Shown here one piece after another: positions 18,304 through 26,775 of a stretch of 54,938 nucleotides of DNA (within the stretch, counting starts at the first letter, position 1; each line of letters starts with the position of its first letter). The DNA comes from Clostridium mediterraneense. Its GTDB lineage: Bacteria; Bacillota; Clostridia; Clostridiales; Clostridiaceae. Both the position numbers and the translations under genes were made by a program. The notes under the pieces are model-generated. The model was not told where the DNA came from, did not search any database, and saw only the letters and a list, made by a program, of their open reading frames with translations. The stretch covers positions 2,259,418-2,314,355 of the forward strand of contig NZ_LT594785.1 of assembly GCF_900091705.1 (NCBI RefSeq), given 5' to 3'.

Positions 18304-19596
18304 TTACTTATATTCATTTCTTATAAGATCTTCATAACTTTCTCTTTTACAAACTACTCTAGAATTATTATTTTCAACCATAATCATTGCTGGTCTTGGT
18401 ATTCTATTATAATTGCTAGCCATTGAATATCCATAAGCCCCTGTTGATAATACAGCTAAAATATCTCTTGTTTGTAACTTTGGTATATATGCATTTTTAA
18501 TGATAATATCACCTGATTCACAGCACTTTCCTGCAATAGTGACATCTTCATTTTCGCCCTCAACTCTATTAGCAACTAAACATTCATATTCTGCTTCATA
18601 TAAAGCAGTTCTTATATTATCTCCCATACCACCATCAATAGCAGCATAAGTTCTTATTCCTGGAATAGTTTTTATAGCTCCAACAGTATATAAAGTTAAT
18701 CCTGCATTACCTACAATACTTCTTCCTGGTTCTATACTTAAAACAGGCATAGGATAATTAAGTCTATGACAAACTTCATCTGCCTTATTTAAAATTGCAT
18801 TACAATATTCAGCAGTAGTTTTTGGATTATCACCATTAGCATAATAGATTCCAAATCCACCACCAAGGTCAAGTTCTTCTAATCTTACTCCACAATTTTT
18901 ATAAATGTTATTCATAAGCTCTAACATTATCTCAACTTCATCTTCAAATGGCTTTAAATCAAAAATTTGAGAACCTATATGACTATGAAGACCTACAAGT
19001 TTAATATTTTCAAATTCTAATATATGTCTAACAACATCTATAACATTGTTATCCATTAAAGCAATTCCAAATTTTGAATCTAATTGCCCTGTTTGTATAT
19101 ACTCATGTGTATGAGCTTCTATACCTGGAGTAATTCTTAAATATATATTTTGAATTTTATCATACTTTTTTGCTAATTTATCTAAATATTCAAGCTCAGT
19201 ATAGTTATCAACAACAAATGTTCCAACTCCAAGCTTCACACCAAGTTCTATTTCATCAAAAGTTTTGTTATTTCCATGAAAATAGATTTTTTCCATAGGA
19301 AAATCTGATTTATATGCAGTATATAATTCCCCACCTGATACTACATCTAAATATAAACCTTCATTTTTCACAATTTCACATATAGCCATATTCATACAAG
19401 CTTTACCTGCAAAAGCTACCCTATTTTTTCTTTCTTTACACATAAAGTTCTCGAAATAATCTCTACAATTTTTTTTAATTAAACCTTCATCCATTACATA
19501 TAGTGGAGTACCATATTGATTGGCAAGCTCTTTTGCACTTATACCACCTACATAAAATTCGTTATTTTTAATTTCCATAGCCCCAAATAAATTCAT
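18304..19596 (-). CDS. lysA: Diaminopimelate decarboxylase
   Basis: A PLP-dependent enzyme of about 430 residues that decarboxylates meso-diaminopimelate to L-lysine, the last step of lysine synthesis. The PLP lysine is in AFAGKACMN near residue 64. HSHIGSQI, the Gly-rich LDLGGGFG and EPGRSIVG (near 288) form the phosphate pocket. The CCESGDII motif near 358 supplies the substrate-contacting Cys of the second subunit. I start it at the ATG at 19596, which has a GGAGG site 8 bases upstream; a longer frame to 19629 has none. It lies downstream of a lysine riboswitch and terminator, so it should be shut off when lysine is plentiful. Confidence 0.96.
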   Translation of the reverse strand: MNLFGAMEIKNNEFYVGGISAKELANQYGTPLYVMDEGLIKKNCRDYFENFMCKERKNRVAFAGKACMNMAICEIVKNEGLYLDVVSGGELYTAYKSDFPMEKIYFHGNNKTFDEIELGVKLGVGTFVVDNYTELEYLDKLAKKYDKIQNIYLRITPGIEAHTHEYIQTGQLDSKFGIALMDNNVIDVVRHILEFENIKLVGLHSHIGSQIFDLKPFEDEVEIMLELMNNIYKNCGVRLEELDLGGGFGIYYANGDNPKTTAEYCNAILNKADEVCHRLNYPMPVLSIEPGRSIVGNAGLTLYTVGAIKTIPGIRTYAAIDGGMGDNIRTALYEAEYECLVANRVEGENEDVTIAGKCCESGDIIIKNAYIPKLQTRDILAVLSTGAYGYSMASNYNRIPRPAMIMVENNNSRVVCKRESYEDLIRNEYK

Positions 19597-19675
19597 GATT
19601 TTAACCTCCAATTTTGATATATAAGTCAAACTTACTTAAATAAAATTTCTCTCACTTTACTAAAATGCATCCCTA

Positions 19676-19707
19676 TAAAACTAAAACCCATTACTCTCGT
19701 AATGGGT
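19676..19707 (-). terminator. Riboswitch-controlled terminator in the lysA leader
   Basis: Perfect 9-bp stem ACCCATTAC / GTAATGGGT with a GAGA-type loop (19686-19707), followed on the minus strand by TTTAGTTTTA. It lies between the lysine aptamer and lysA, so it is the expected attenuator formed when lysine is bound. Confidence 0.88.
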
Positions 19708-19771
19708 ATCTATATAAATGCTATTTTAAATCAAGAAATTTACTTGGCTTGGCAAATCCTTAATTAAAATA

Positions 19772-19979
19772 ACACTTAGTAGCACTCCACTTAAAAGTTT
19801 TTATTCTTCTATTAGCTAATTTTAAATATTAGCTAAACGTGACAGCCAAGTTTATATTCTAAAAATGGCCAGAAAAATATCTCGCAATATTTCCCTTCGG
19901 CTAATTTCCCTTTCATTGCTGATCATTGCCTCCCGACTCCTAACAATTACTCTTGATTTCAGCGCCTCTACAAAGTTTT
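19772..19979 (-). ncRNA. Lysine riboswitch (L box) aptamer
   Basis: Read on the minus strand, the leader holds the conserved L-box segments in order: GTAGAGGCGC, TCAAGAGTA, GAAAGGG, GCCGAAG, CTGGCC, GGCTGTCAC and GGAGTGCTAC. The ends pair as P1 (ACTTTGTAG against CTACTAAGT, near-complementary). It precedes lysA and a clear intrinsic terminator, so transcription attenuation by lysine is the expected mechanism. An 8-base segment of the downstream platform (19742-19749) is complementary to part of the aptamer (19844-19851) and could form an alternative fold. Confidence 0.95.
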
Positions 19980-20085
19980 ATTTATTAAGTTTTCATTATA
20001 TTATACTTAGATTTAGATATAATGTTACCACAAATTTAATTATTTTCAAGAACTTTTTTTAAAAATTTCTAAAAAACATACGTAT

Positions 20086-20625
20086 TTATATTTCTAAAAT
20101 GTTTTCATTGTGTTTAAATGGATATATTTCATTCTTAGCTTTTTTTTCTAAAACTTTTCTAATTACTCTTTGGCCAATTTTATCATCTTTCATTTCCTCT
20201 AAAGCTTCAGAAAGATTCACCCATGCTATTCCTTCAACCTCTGTTGATTTTTTTATTTCTCCCCCTGTATATTTAGCCACATATGTAAGCATTAATAAAT
20301 CTTTTCCCTCTACATAATCACTACCTAAATACTCAATATTAGAAATATCTATGCCAGCTTCTTCCTTAACTTCTCTTAAAACTGTTTCTTCTGCACTTTC
20401 ATCAACTCCAACATATCCTGATAAAAGAACTTTACAATTTTCATATATATAACTTTGTTTTAAAAGTAAAACTTTTTCTCCCTTTAAAACTGCCACTACA
20501 ATACATGGCTTAGGTAAATCAAAAAAAGCTTCTTTATGTTTACTACAATAAGGAACTAATCCCTCATCATAATTATCTTTTAGTTCTAATTTTTCTCCAC
20601 AAAGCGGACAAAATTTAAATACCAT
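20086..20625 (-). CDS. Nudix hydrolase with N-terminal zinc ribbon (NudC-like)
   Basis: A 179-residue Nudix hydrolase. A zinc ribbon starts at residue 6 (CPLCG, then a further Cys near 27). The full Nudix box is present near residues 70-92: G, five residues, E, seven residues, then REVKEEAGI. The layout resembles NAD-pyrophosphatase-type (NudC) or related NDP-X hydrolases, but the SQPWPFPxS signature of true NudC is absent, so the substrate is open. It acts in the cytoplasm. It is monocistronic, divergent from the phosphodiesterase gene, with a GGGAAG ribosome site. Confidence 0.85.
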   Translation of the reverse strand: MVFKFCPLCGEKLELKDNYDEGLVPYCSKHKEAFFDLPKPCIVVAVLKGEKVLLLKQSYIYENCKVLLSGYVGVDESAEETVLREVKEEAGIDISNIEYLGSDYVEGKDLLMLTYVAKYTGGEIKKSTEVEGIAWVNLSEALEEMKDDKIGQRVIRKVLEKKAKNEIYPFKHNENILEI

Positions 20626-20831
20626 AAATACTTCCCCTTCCTTGATGATATATAATATACTAAACTAATATTTTATGTTACTCTATTTTAACCAATTAAC
20701 AACTAAATTAAATATTATTTTATCACAAATTAATATTTTTTATAATATTTTGTTTAACTACAAATTATAATATCACATTACATAAATTTTAAATATATAA
20801 TAAGATATATTACACATTTCAGGAGGTAATA

Positions 20832-22118
20832 ATGAATAAGAAAAAAATACTTATTATTTCTTTCGATGCTGTTGATGGAAGTGATTTCGATTTTCTTTGT
20901 ACACTTCCAAACTTTTCAAGCATTATAAAAGAAACATCTTACTCCAAAGAGGTAGAAACTATATATCCTTCTTTAACATATCCAGCACATACAAGTATAG
21001 TAACTGGAATGAAACCTATAAATCATGGAGTAATTAATAATATAAAAATACAACCTAATAGATGTAACAATTCTGATTGGTTCTGGGAACAAAAAGAGGT
21101 AAAAGCTGATAGTTTATTTGATGTTGCTAAAAGAAATGGCCTAACTTGTTCATCAATATTATGGCCTGTTAGCTGTAAATCAAATATTAAATATAATATG
21201 CCTGAAGTTTTTGCAAATAGAAAATGGCAAAATCAAATTTTAGTTTCAGCTCTCAATGGAAACCCAATTTATCAATTTAAGTTAAATAAGAAATTTGCTC
21301 ATTTAAGAAATGGTATAAATCAACCAGAACTTGATAATTATACAATTAACTGCTTTCTTAATACACTTAAGGAACATAATGCTGATGTAATGTTTCTTCA
21401 CTTAACTGATGTTGATGCTACTAGACATAAATTTGGTTATGATTCTAAAGAAGCTGAGTCTGCTCTTAGAAGACATGATGCAAGACTTGGAGAAGTTTTA
21501 TCTACATTAAAGGACTTAAATATATTTGATGATACAACACTTATTTTATTAGGTGATCATAGTATGATGAATACTCATAGTGTTATAAAACTTAATAACT
21601 TATTCCTTAATAAAAATTGGCTTACTTTAACTAAGGATAATAAAAATGTAGGCTCATGGGAAGTTTACTTAAATACTTGTGATGGTGCAGCCTATGTTTA
21701 TCTTAAAGATAAACATAATAAAGCTCTATTAAATAAAGTAATAGATGCATTAAAGAAATTTTCAAGTGAAAATGATGACTGCATAAAAGAAATTCTTACT
21801 TCAAAAGAAGCTGAAAAATTAGGTGCTGATCCTAACTGTTCTTTAATGTTAGAAGCTAAAAAAGGATATTACTTTATAAATGACTTTACTACTCCCGCTG
21901 TAGAAAGTACAGATGAAAAGCATGATAAAGCAACTCATGGCTATAATCCTTCACAATATGATAACGGAACATTTTTTATGGTCAAAGATAAATCAGTTAA
22001 AAAAGATTTTAATATAGGCCCTATGAAACTTATAGATGAAGCTCCTACTATCTCCAAAATTATGGGTGAAACATTAGTTAATATTGATGGTAGAGTTCTT
22101 GATAAGATTTTTATATAA
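20832..22118 (+). CDS. Type I phosphodiesterase / nucleotide pyrophosphatase family enzyme
   Basis: A 428-residue member of the alkaline-phosphatase superfamily (PF01663-like). Metal-site motifs are visible: SFDAVDGSDF at the N-terminus, YPSLTYPAHTSIVTG with the nucleophilic Thr, HLTDVDATRHKFG in the middle, LLGDHSMM, and ATHGYNP near the C-terminus. Family members cleave phosphodiester or pyrophosphate bonds of nucleotides or lipid headgroups. There is no signal peptide or membrane helix, so it is probably cytoplasmic. AGGAGGTAATA precedes the ATG, a strong ribosome site, and a perfect terminator follows. It is monocistronic; the substrate cannot be read from the sequence. Confidence 0.88.
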   Translation: MNKKKILIISFDAVDGSDFDFLCTLPNFSSIIKETSYSKEVETIYPSLTYPAHTSIVTGMKPINHGVINNIKIQPNRCNNSDWFWEQKEVKADSLFDVAKRNGLTCSSILWPVSCKSNIKYNMPEVFANRKWQNQILVSALNGNPIYQFKLNKKFAHLRNGINQPELDNYTINCFLNTLKEHNADVMFLHLTDVDATRHKFGYDSKEAESALRRHDARLGEVLSTLKDLNIFDDTTLILLGDHSMMNTHSVIKLNNLFLNKNWLTLTKDNKNVGSWEVYLNTCDGAAYVYLKDKHNKALLNKVIDALKKFSSENDDCIKEILTSKEAEKLGADPNCSLMLEAKKGYYFINDFTTPAVESTDEKHDKATHGYNPSQYDNGTFFMVKDKSVKKDFNIGPMKLIDEAPTISKIMGETLVNIDGRVLDKIFI

Positions 22119-22126
22119 TATTCCAC

Positions 22127-22171
22127 AAAAAAGGCATCTTAGATACTTATTAGTATCTAAGATGCCTTTTT
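22127..22171 (+). terminator. Terminator after the phosphodiesterase gene
   Basis: Perfect stem AAAAAGGCATCTTAGATAC with its complement, loop of 6 bases, and a T-run. It starts 8 bases past the stop and could work on both strands. Confidence 0.93.
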
Positions 22172-22498
22172 CCTGTCAAACTATATCAATAAAAAAAAGT
22201 GAATTTTTATTCAAGAATAATTATATAAACAATATTAATTTCATAATATAGTAATATAGTTACTATTTAATTCTTAATCATTCTAAAATAACTATATTGT
22301 GGTGCTTCCTGCTTTTTAAATAATATTTTTAAAACTTCTATATTTAACATCACTCTATATTTCTTATAACTTTTCATAATCTATAATTTTTCCACTATAA
22401 AACTTTCCTTAATAGCTTACTACTATGAATATAGTCCCTTCCTTACTATATTCACCTTAATTCTTAAATAGGAAATTTCTTTTTAGGAGGAATCTATT
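22172..22498. other. Intergenic region, no gene seen
   Basis: About 330 AT-rich bases before the small membrane protein gene. The only clear signal is the TTTAGGAGGAAT ribosome site at its end. I see no conserved RNA. Confidence 0.4.
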
Positions 22499-22726
22499 AT
22501 GAATAATAGCAGTAAAATAGCTATATCCATTAGTACTGGTGCATTTGCACTTTCAATAACTAATAATACTTCATTAGCTATATTTTGTATTACATTTTTT
22601 GCTATTATAGTAGTTATAGGTATCGTTTGTGTAAAATGCAAAGCACATATTAATGTAGATGTTAATTTAACTAAAGAAAAAACAGGCTTAATCCAACCAC
22701 CACATAAAGATAAGCCTGTAAAATAA
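22499..22726 (+). CDS. Small single-pass membrane protein, unknown function
   Basis: A 75-residue protein with a strong AGGAGG ribosome site 8 bases upstream of the ATG. Residues about 6-47 are hydrophobic, with a confident membrane helix at about 27-47 ending in VCVKCKAH. A short polar tail follows with NVDVNLTKEK and PPHKDKPVK. Two cysteines lie at the membrane edge. It has its own terminator. I do not recognise the family. The ribosome site and terminator make it a real gene rather than a chance frame. Confidence 0.75.
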   Translation: MNNSSKIAISISTGAFALSITNNTSLAIFCITFFAIIVVIGIVCVKCKAHINVDVNLTKEKTGLIQPPHKDKPVK

Positions 22727-22737
22727 ATTAACCTTAT

Positions 22738-22766
22738 AAAGGATTAGCTTAGCAGCTAGTCCTTTT
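22738..22766 (+). terminator. Terminator after the small membrane protein gene
   Basis: Stem AAAGGATTAGCT / AGCTAGTCCTTT with one G-T pair and a T-rich tail. It probably also serves the convergent MgtC-like gene. Confidence 0.85.
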
Positions 22767-22859
22767 ATTTTATCTAAGATTTAAAAATATATTTTAAACC
22801 TTATAACAATCAACATACAATTAATATATTCATTTTTATAAGTAATATGATAATAAATC

Positions 22860-23327
22860 TTATTCTTTATTTTTCTTGATAAACTTCTCTTGTATAACCC
22901 CTAAAAACCTAAGAGTTATTAATGAAAATAAAACACCTAATATACTTATTTCTAAATATCCATACCCTGTAACAAGTCCCATACAAGCTACAACCCAAAG
23001 AGACGCAGCAGTTGTAGGTCCTTTTATTGTACCTTTGTTATAAATAATTGTTCCAGCACCTAAAAAACCTATTCCACTAACAACTTGTGCTCCTAATCTT
23101 CCCATACTAATTTGTATTAAAGCACTATTAGTCGACAATTCAGAACTATAATTGACAATTTCCCAGGCAATTTTTTGTTCAGTAAGTCCAATTATAGCTG
23201 CTCCCACACAAACTAAAATATGAGTTCTAAATCCTGCTGCTCTATTATGTGTTTCTCTATCGTATCCTATAATACCACCAATAATTACTGCTACAACTAA
23301 TCTGATTATTATAGTTTTTATTTCCAT
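22860..23327 (-). CDS. MgtC/SapB family membrane protein
   Basis: A 155-residue membrane protein of the MgtC/SapB family. It has about four membrane helices, with the family motifs GGIIGYDRE near residue 17 and RAAGFRTHILVCVGAA just after. Further on are VSGIGFLGAGTII (about 84-96) and TTAASLWVVACMGLVTGYG. The C-terminal ACT-like domain found in some longer family members is missing, so it is the short SapB type. The family is linked to magnesium limitation and, in pathogens, to ATP-synthase inhibition. No Mg riboswitch is visible upstream. GGGGGAG precedes the ATG. Confidence 0.9.
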   Translation of the reverse strand: MEIKTIIIRLVVAVIIGGIIGYDRETHNRAAGFRTHILVCVGAAIIGLTEQKIAWEIVNYSSELSTNSALIQISMGRLGAQVVSGIGFLGAGTIIYNKGTIKGPTTAASLWVVACMGLVTGYGYLEISILGVLFSLITLRFLGVIQEKFIKKNKE

Positions 23328-23412
23328 ACAATTCTCCCCCTATATTTTCCCTTATTTTATACTATAAAAATTGCAAATTAGATGATAATAAAAAATATAT
23401 TTATATAACTAT

Positions 23413-23450
23413 AAAAAAAGAGTTATCTAAAATTTAGATAACTCTTTTTT
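23413..23450 (-). terminator. Terminator after the amino acid permease gene
   Basis: A perfect hairpin, AAAAAAGAGTTATCTAAA with its complement, abuts the stop codon at 23452. Strong T-run on the minus strand. Confidence 0.93.
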
Positions 23451-23451
23451 A

Positions 23452-24948
23452 TTAATTCATATGCTTCTCAGCTCTCTTATAAAGTATTATTGCTACTATT
23501 GAGAAGATTATTGGTCCCATTATCATCCATAATGTTGATTGCCAATCACCTTTTTCAATAAGTGGTTCTATAATAGTCATTACATTACCAAATCCAACAA
23601 CAATTACTACTGATAAAGTAGCTATAAGCGCTGATCCCTTTGATTTAAACATTTCAAAAGGTTTTTCAATTTCTTTCTTCTTCTTAAATGAATAGAATGC
23701 TCCAGCTATAAACATATTTGGAATAGTCATCGCAACATTAGTCATAAGAACTAATTTTGAGAAGAATGCTGATGCATTTTGTCCACCAAATGATGTTAAG
23801 AATATCATAATAACAACAATGATACATTGTACTATCATAGCATTGATTGGCATACCTGTCTTACTTTCTTTTGTAAGCCATTCTGGCCACATTGCTTTTG
23901 GTGTACCTTCTATTAATTGTTTTACTGGTGAATATGTTAATGTGAAAAATGCACCAGTTAATGCAATAAACATTGATAATCCTACAAATCTAGCTACCCA
24001 TACTCCAATTGTTGCTGCTGTTGCTGCTGAAGTACCAAATGCAAGACCTAATTGAACTCCAAAGTTTTTCATTAAGATATAAGCTACGTTTGCCATGTTT
24101 ACTTGACTTCCTGAAAGTGCGCTATTCCAGTTAGTAAACATACCACAAACAAATATTCCGATTGCATAACCTACTGCAATTATTATAGCTGCAAGTGTTA
24201 TAGCCTTAGGGAATGTTTTTGTTGGATTATCAGCTTCATCAACAAGTCCTCCAACTACTTCGATTCCTCCAAAAGCAAATATTGCAAAAACTGCAAATGA
24301 CATAATAGCAAGTGGATTTCCATATGAAGGATTTGGTCCCATTACGAAATCTTTTGCTGATGTTATAGGTTGTGCAAGATGTCCTTTATTTAAAATAAAT
24401 ATTAATATTGCTCCAACTATTAAAACTACATTAAGTAAAGCAACTGCTGTACCAGCAACTGATGTTACTTTTTTAATCTTATCTAATCCTTTTGAACTTA
24501 TGATTGTAACAAATATAATCCAGCATATAGCTAAAAGACCTATTGTTTGTGTTGATCCTAGTCCAAAAATACTCCATTGGTTTGTAGTATCTGAACCGAA
24601 AATTGCATTAGCAAATGGTATCCATATACTTGATGCTGTACTTACCATCCAAACTACATATGCAAAGAACCACATAAATGTTCCTATAAATGCATATTTA
24701 GATCCGACAGACTTAGACATCCATGAATATATTCCACCTTTTTCTGTTCTAAACGCTGCCCCATATTCAGCTACCATAAATGCATATGGTATTACAAATG
24801 TTATCGCCCCAAATAAATACCAAGGAATCGCTGCATATCCCATAAGGTAGAAAGCCCTTGGCATATTAGCAAATCCAAAAACTGAGGTGAATATCATAAG
24901 TACTAATGGTATTAATGTTAATTTTTTCTTATCATTAGTATTGCTCAT
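23452..24948 (-). CDS. APC-family amino acid permease (GadC/YjeM-like)
   Basis: A 498-residue transporter with about 12 membrane helices. The N-terminal pattern (LVLMIFTSVFGFANMPRAF, then EYGAAFRTEKGGIYSWM) and FAIFAFGGIEVVGGLVDEADNP near residue 230 are typical of the glutamate/GABA antiporter branch of the APC superfamily. It looks closest to YjeM-type proteins. No glutamate decarboxylase gene is next to it, so an acid-resistance role is not supported here. The gene is monocistronic, with a GGTGGG ribosome site. Substrate is inferred only from the subfamily. Confidence 0.88.
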   Translation of the reverse strand: MSNTNDKKKLTLIPLVLMIFTSVFGFANMPRAFYLMGYAAIPWYLFGAITFVIPYAFMVAEYGAAFRTEKGGIYSWMSKSVGSKYAFIGTFMWFFAYVVWMVSTASSIWIPFANAIFGSDTTNQWSIFGLGSTQTIGLLAICWIIFVTIISSKGLDKIKKVTSVAGTAVALLNVVLIVGAILIFILNKGHLAQPITSAKDFVMGPNPSYGNPLAIMSFAVFAIFAFGGIEVVGGLVDEADNPTKTFPKAITLAAIIIAVGYAIGIFVCGMFTNWNSALSGSQVNMANVAYILMKNFGVQLGLAFGTSAATAATIGVWVARFVGLSMFIALTGAFFTLTYSPVKQLIEGTPKAMWPEWLTKESKTGMPINAMIVQCIIVVIMIFLTSFGGQNASAFFSKLVLMTNVAMTIPNMFIAGAFYSFKKKKEIEKPFEMFKSKGSALIATLSVVIVVGFGNVMTIIEPLIEKGDWQSTLWMIMGPIIFSIVAIILYKRAEKHMN

Positions 24949-25555
24949 TATTTTCCCACCTTTTTTTTAAAATAACTAATTTAATTATACTTTAATCTAT
25001 TAAACTGTAAAATTTAATTAAACATTATATTCTTATCTATATTGTTATTATTTTATCAATTTATTTTAATATTTTAAAAATATTTATCATTTATATGTAA
25101 CATCTTTATATTTGGTTACAGATTGTCAATTTTATGACCCTGTCTATTTTTTTAATATTTTAATAAACTATGAACTTTTCTATAGAACTTTGCAATTTAT
25201 ATTGCAATTTTTAAAATTTCTGATATTTTATTGGCTTTATTATTTCATAATTTATATACGACCTTTTAAGGTTAAAACAAATTAAACATATATGCAAGTA
25301 TATTTTTTACAAATCTAATGTAAATATTTAATTATTCAATAAATTATAAACTCTTACTTAAAGTTAAATTAAAATACTAATAAATGAAATAATATCTCTA
25401 CTAACTAAAATATTATTGAAATTATATATTTTAACTTATTGTTAAATAAAAATTTGTATGTATAATATTATTTATATCTATTTATAAATTGTTTATAATA
25501 TTAAAAAATGGTATATTCTTTAATTTTTATTAAAAATATATGGGAGGTTAATTAA
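24949..25555. other. Long AT-rich divergent intergenic region
   Basis: About 600 bases between the divergent permease and AI-2E family genes. A good promoter for the latter lies near its right end. I see no ORF with a ribosome site and no conserved RNA motif. A short TTGCAA inverted repeat near 25191-25208 is too weak to name. Confidence 0.45.
25439..25466 (+). promoter_or_regulatory. Promoter of the AI-2E family transporter gene
   Basis: TTGTTA (25439-25444), 16-base spacer, TATAAT (25461-25466), about 90 bases upstream of the ATG. A further TATAAT-containing stretch lies about 30 bases downstream. Confidence 0.6.
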
Positions 25556-26734
25556 ATGAATATATTTAATAAGGAAAATGCTAAGTATGTGAAACTTGTA
25601 CTTGTAGTTGCATGTTCTTATTTAATAATAAAATTGTTAGATAACACAGGTAATATCTTATCAATTTTAGGGGATTTTTATAATATCATATATCCTTTTA
25701 TACTGGCATTTGTTATAGCGTACATACTTAATCCGTTAGTTAAGTTTTTCAATAAAAAATGTAACTTAACAAAGGGAATTAGTATAGCACTTACTTACAT
25801 ATTATTTATAGGGCTTATAGCATTAGGTTCATTTTATATTTTCCCTAAATTATATATTAATATTGTAGATCTTATAGACTCTCTACCTTCGATTTCTGCT
25901 GATGTACAAGCTAAAGCAAATGAATTTATGATATTTTTCGAGAAGAAAACTCATATATCACAGGAAATGTTACTTAATATTAATTTAGGAAGTTTCTCTA
26001 GTAAATTTACAACTATATTTACTAGTCTCTTTAGTTCAATTTTTAATAACTTACTTAATAGTGCAATTTCAATCACAACATCAGTAGTTAATATAGTATT
26101 TGGTTTCTTAATATCAATCTATGTACTTAGTGATAAAGAACTATTCTTAAAGTTTGGAAAAAAAGTCACTTTAACTATTTTAGGTAAAAAATCTGGAGAA
26201 TATTTCTTAGAATTTTTATCTATTTTAAATAAAATGGTAGGAACTTATATAGGAATAAAAGCTATTGATTCACTTATAATAGGGGTTCTAGCCTTTATTG
26301 GTCTTGCTTTAATGGGTTCTCATTATACATTATTACTTTCTGTTATAGTAGGTATAACTAATATGATTCCTTACTTTGGACCATTTATAGGTATGGCAGT
26401 TGCTTTCCTAGTAAATTTATTCTCAGCAAAACTTAGCCTTGCTATAATATGTCTAATCTTCTTATTCTTATTACAACAATTTGATGCTTGGTATCTTGAT
26501 CCACATTTAATAGGAAATAAAGTTGGTCTTAATGCTTTTCTTGTAATCTTAGCTGTTACAATTGGTGGAGCATTATATGGACCCGTTGGTATGATACTTG
26601 CAACTCCAATTGCTTCTGTAATAAAAATATATACTAATAGATTACTTGATAAATTTGAATATAGACGAGAAGGTAAAAAGAAAAAAGATAAAAAACTTAA
26701 AGCAGATATACAGGAAGAACTACAAGATAAATAA
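25556..26734 (+). CDS. AI-2E family transporter (UPF0118-type membrane protein)
   Basis: A 392-residue membrane protein of the AI-2E exporter/TqsA superfamily. It has two N-terminal helices, an amphipathic middle (about 95-170) and five to six helices after residue 170. The conserved blocks YIGIKAIDSLIIGVLAFIGL, GITNMIPYFGPFIG and GGALYGPVGMILATPIASV are present. The tail is very Lys-rich. Family members export autoinducer-2 or act as sodium/proton antiporters, and the sequence alone does not decide between these. The ribosome site GGGAGG is good and the terminator downstream is shared with the convergent CotH-like gene. Confidence 0.88.
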   Translation: MNIFNKENAKYVKLVLVVACSYLIIKLLDNTGNILSILGDFYNIIYPFILAFVIAYILNPLVKFFNKKCNLTKGISIALTYILFIGLIALGSFYIFPKLYINIVDLIDSLPSISADVQAKANEFMIFFEKKTHISQEMLLNINLGSFSSKFTTIFTSLFSSIFNNLLNSAISITTSVVNIVFGFLISIYVLSDKELFLKFGKKVTLTILGKKSGEYFLEFLSILNKMVGTYIGIKAIDSLIIGVLAFIGLALMGSHYTLLLSVIVGITNMIPYFGPFIGMAVAFLVNLFSAKLSLAIICLIFLFLLQQFDAWYLDPHLIGNKVGLNAFLVILAVTIGGALYGPVGMILATPIASVIKIYTNRLLDKFEYRREGKKKKDKKLKADIQEELQDK

Positions 26735-26770
26735 AAAAAATGCTGTATCAAATTGATACAGCATTTTTTA
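26734..26770. terminator. Bidirectional terminator between convergent genes
   Basis: Perfect stem AAAAAATGCTGTATCAA with its complement and a tiny loop, with A-run on one side and T-run on the other. It ends the AI-2E family gene on the plus strand and the CotH-like gene on the minus strand. Confidence 0.92.
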
Positions 26771-26775
26771 CTATA

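Noticed and set aside
19865-20062. Plus-strand 65-residue open frame
   Set aside because: It lies across the lysine riboswitch on the opposite strand, and conserved aptamer bases explain the sequence.
23452-24948. Glutamate-dependent acid resistance locus
   Set aside because: The permease is of the GadC/YjeM type, but no decarboxylase gene is adjacent.
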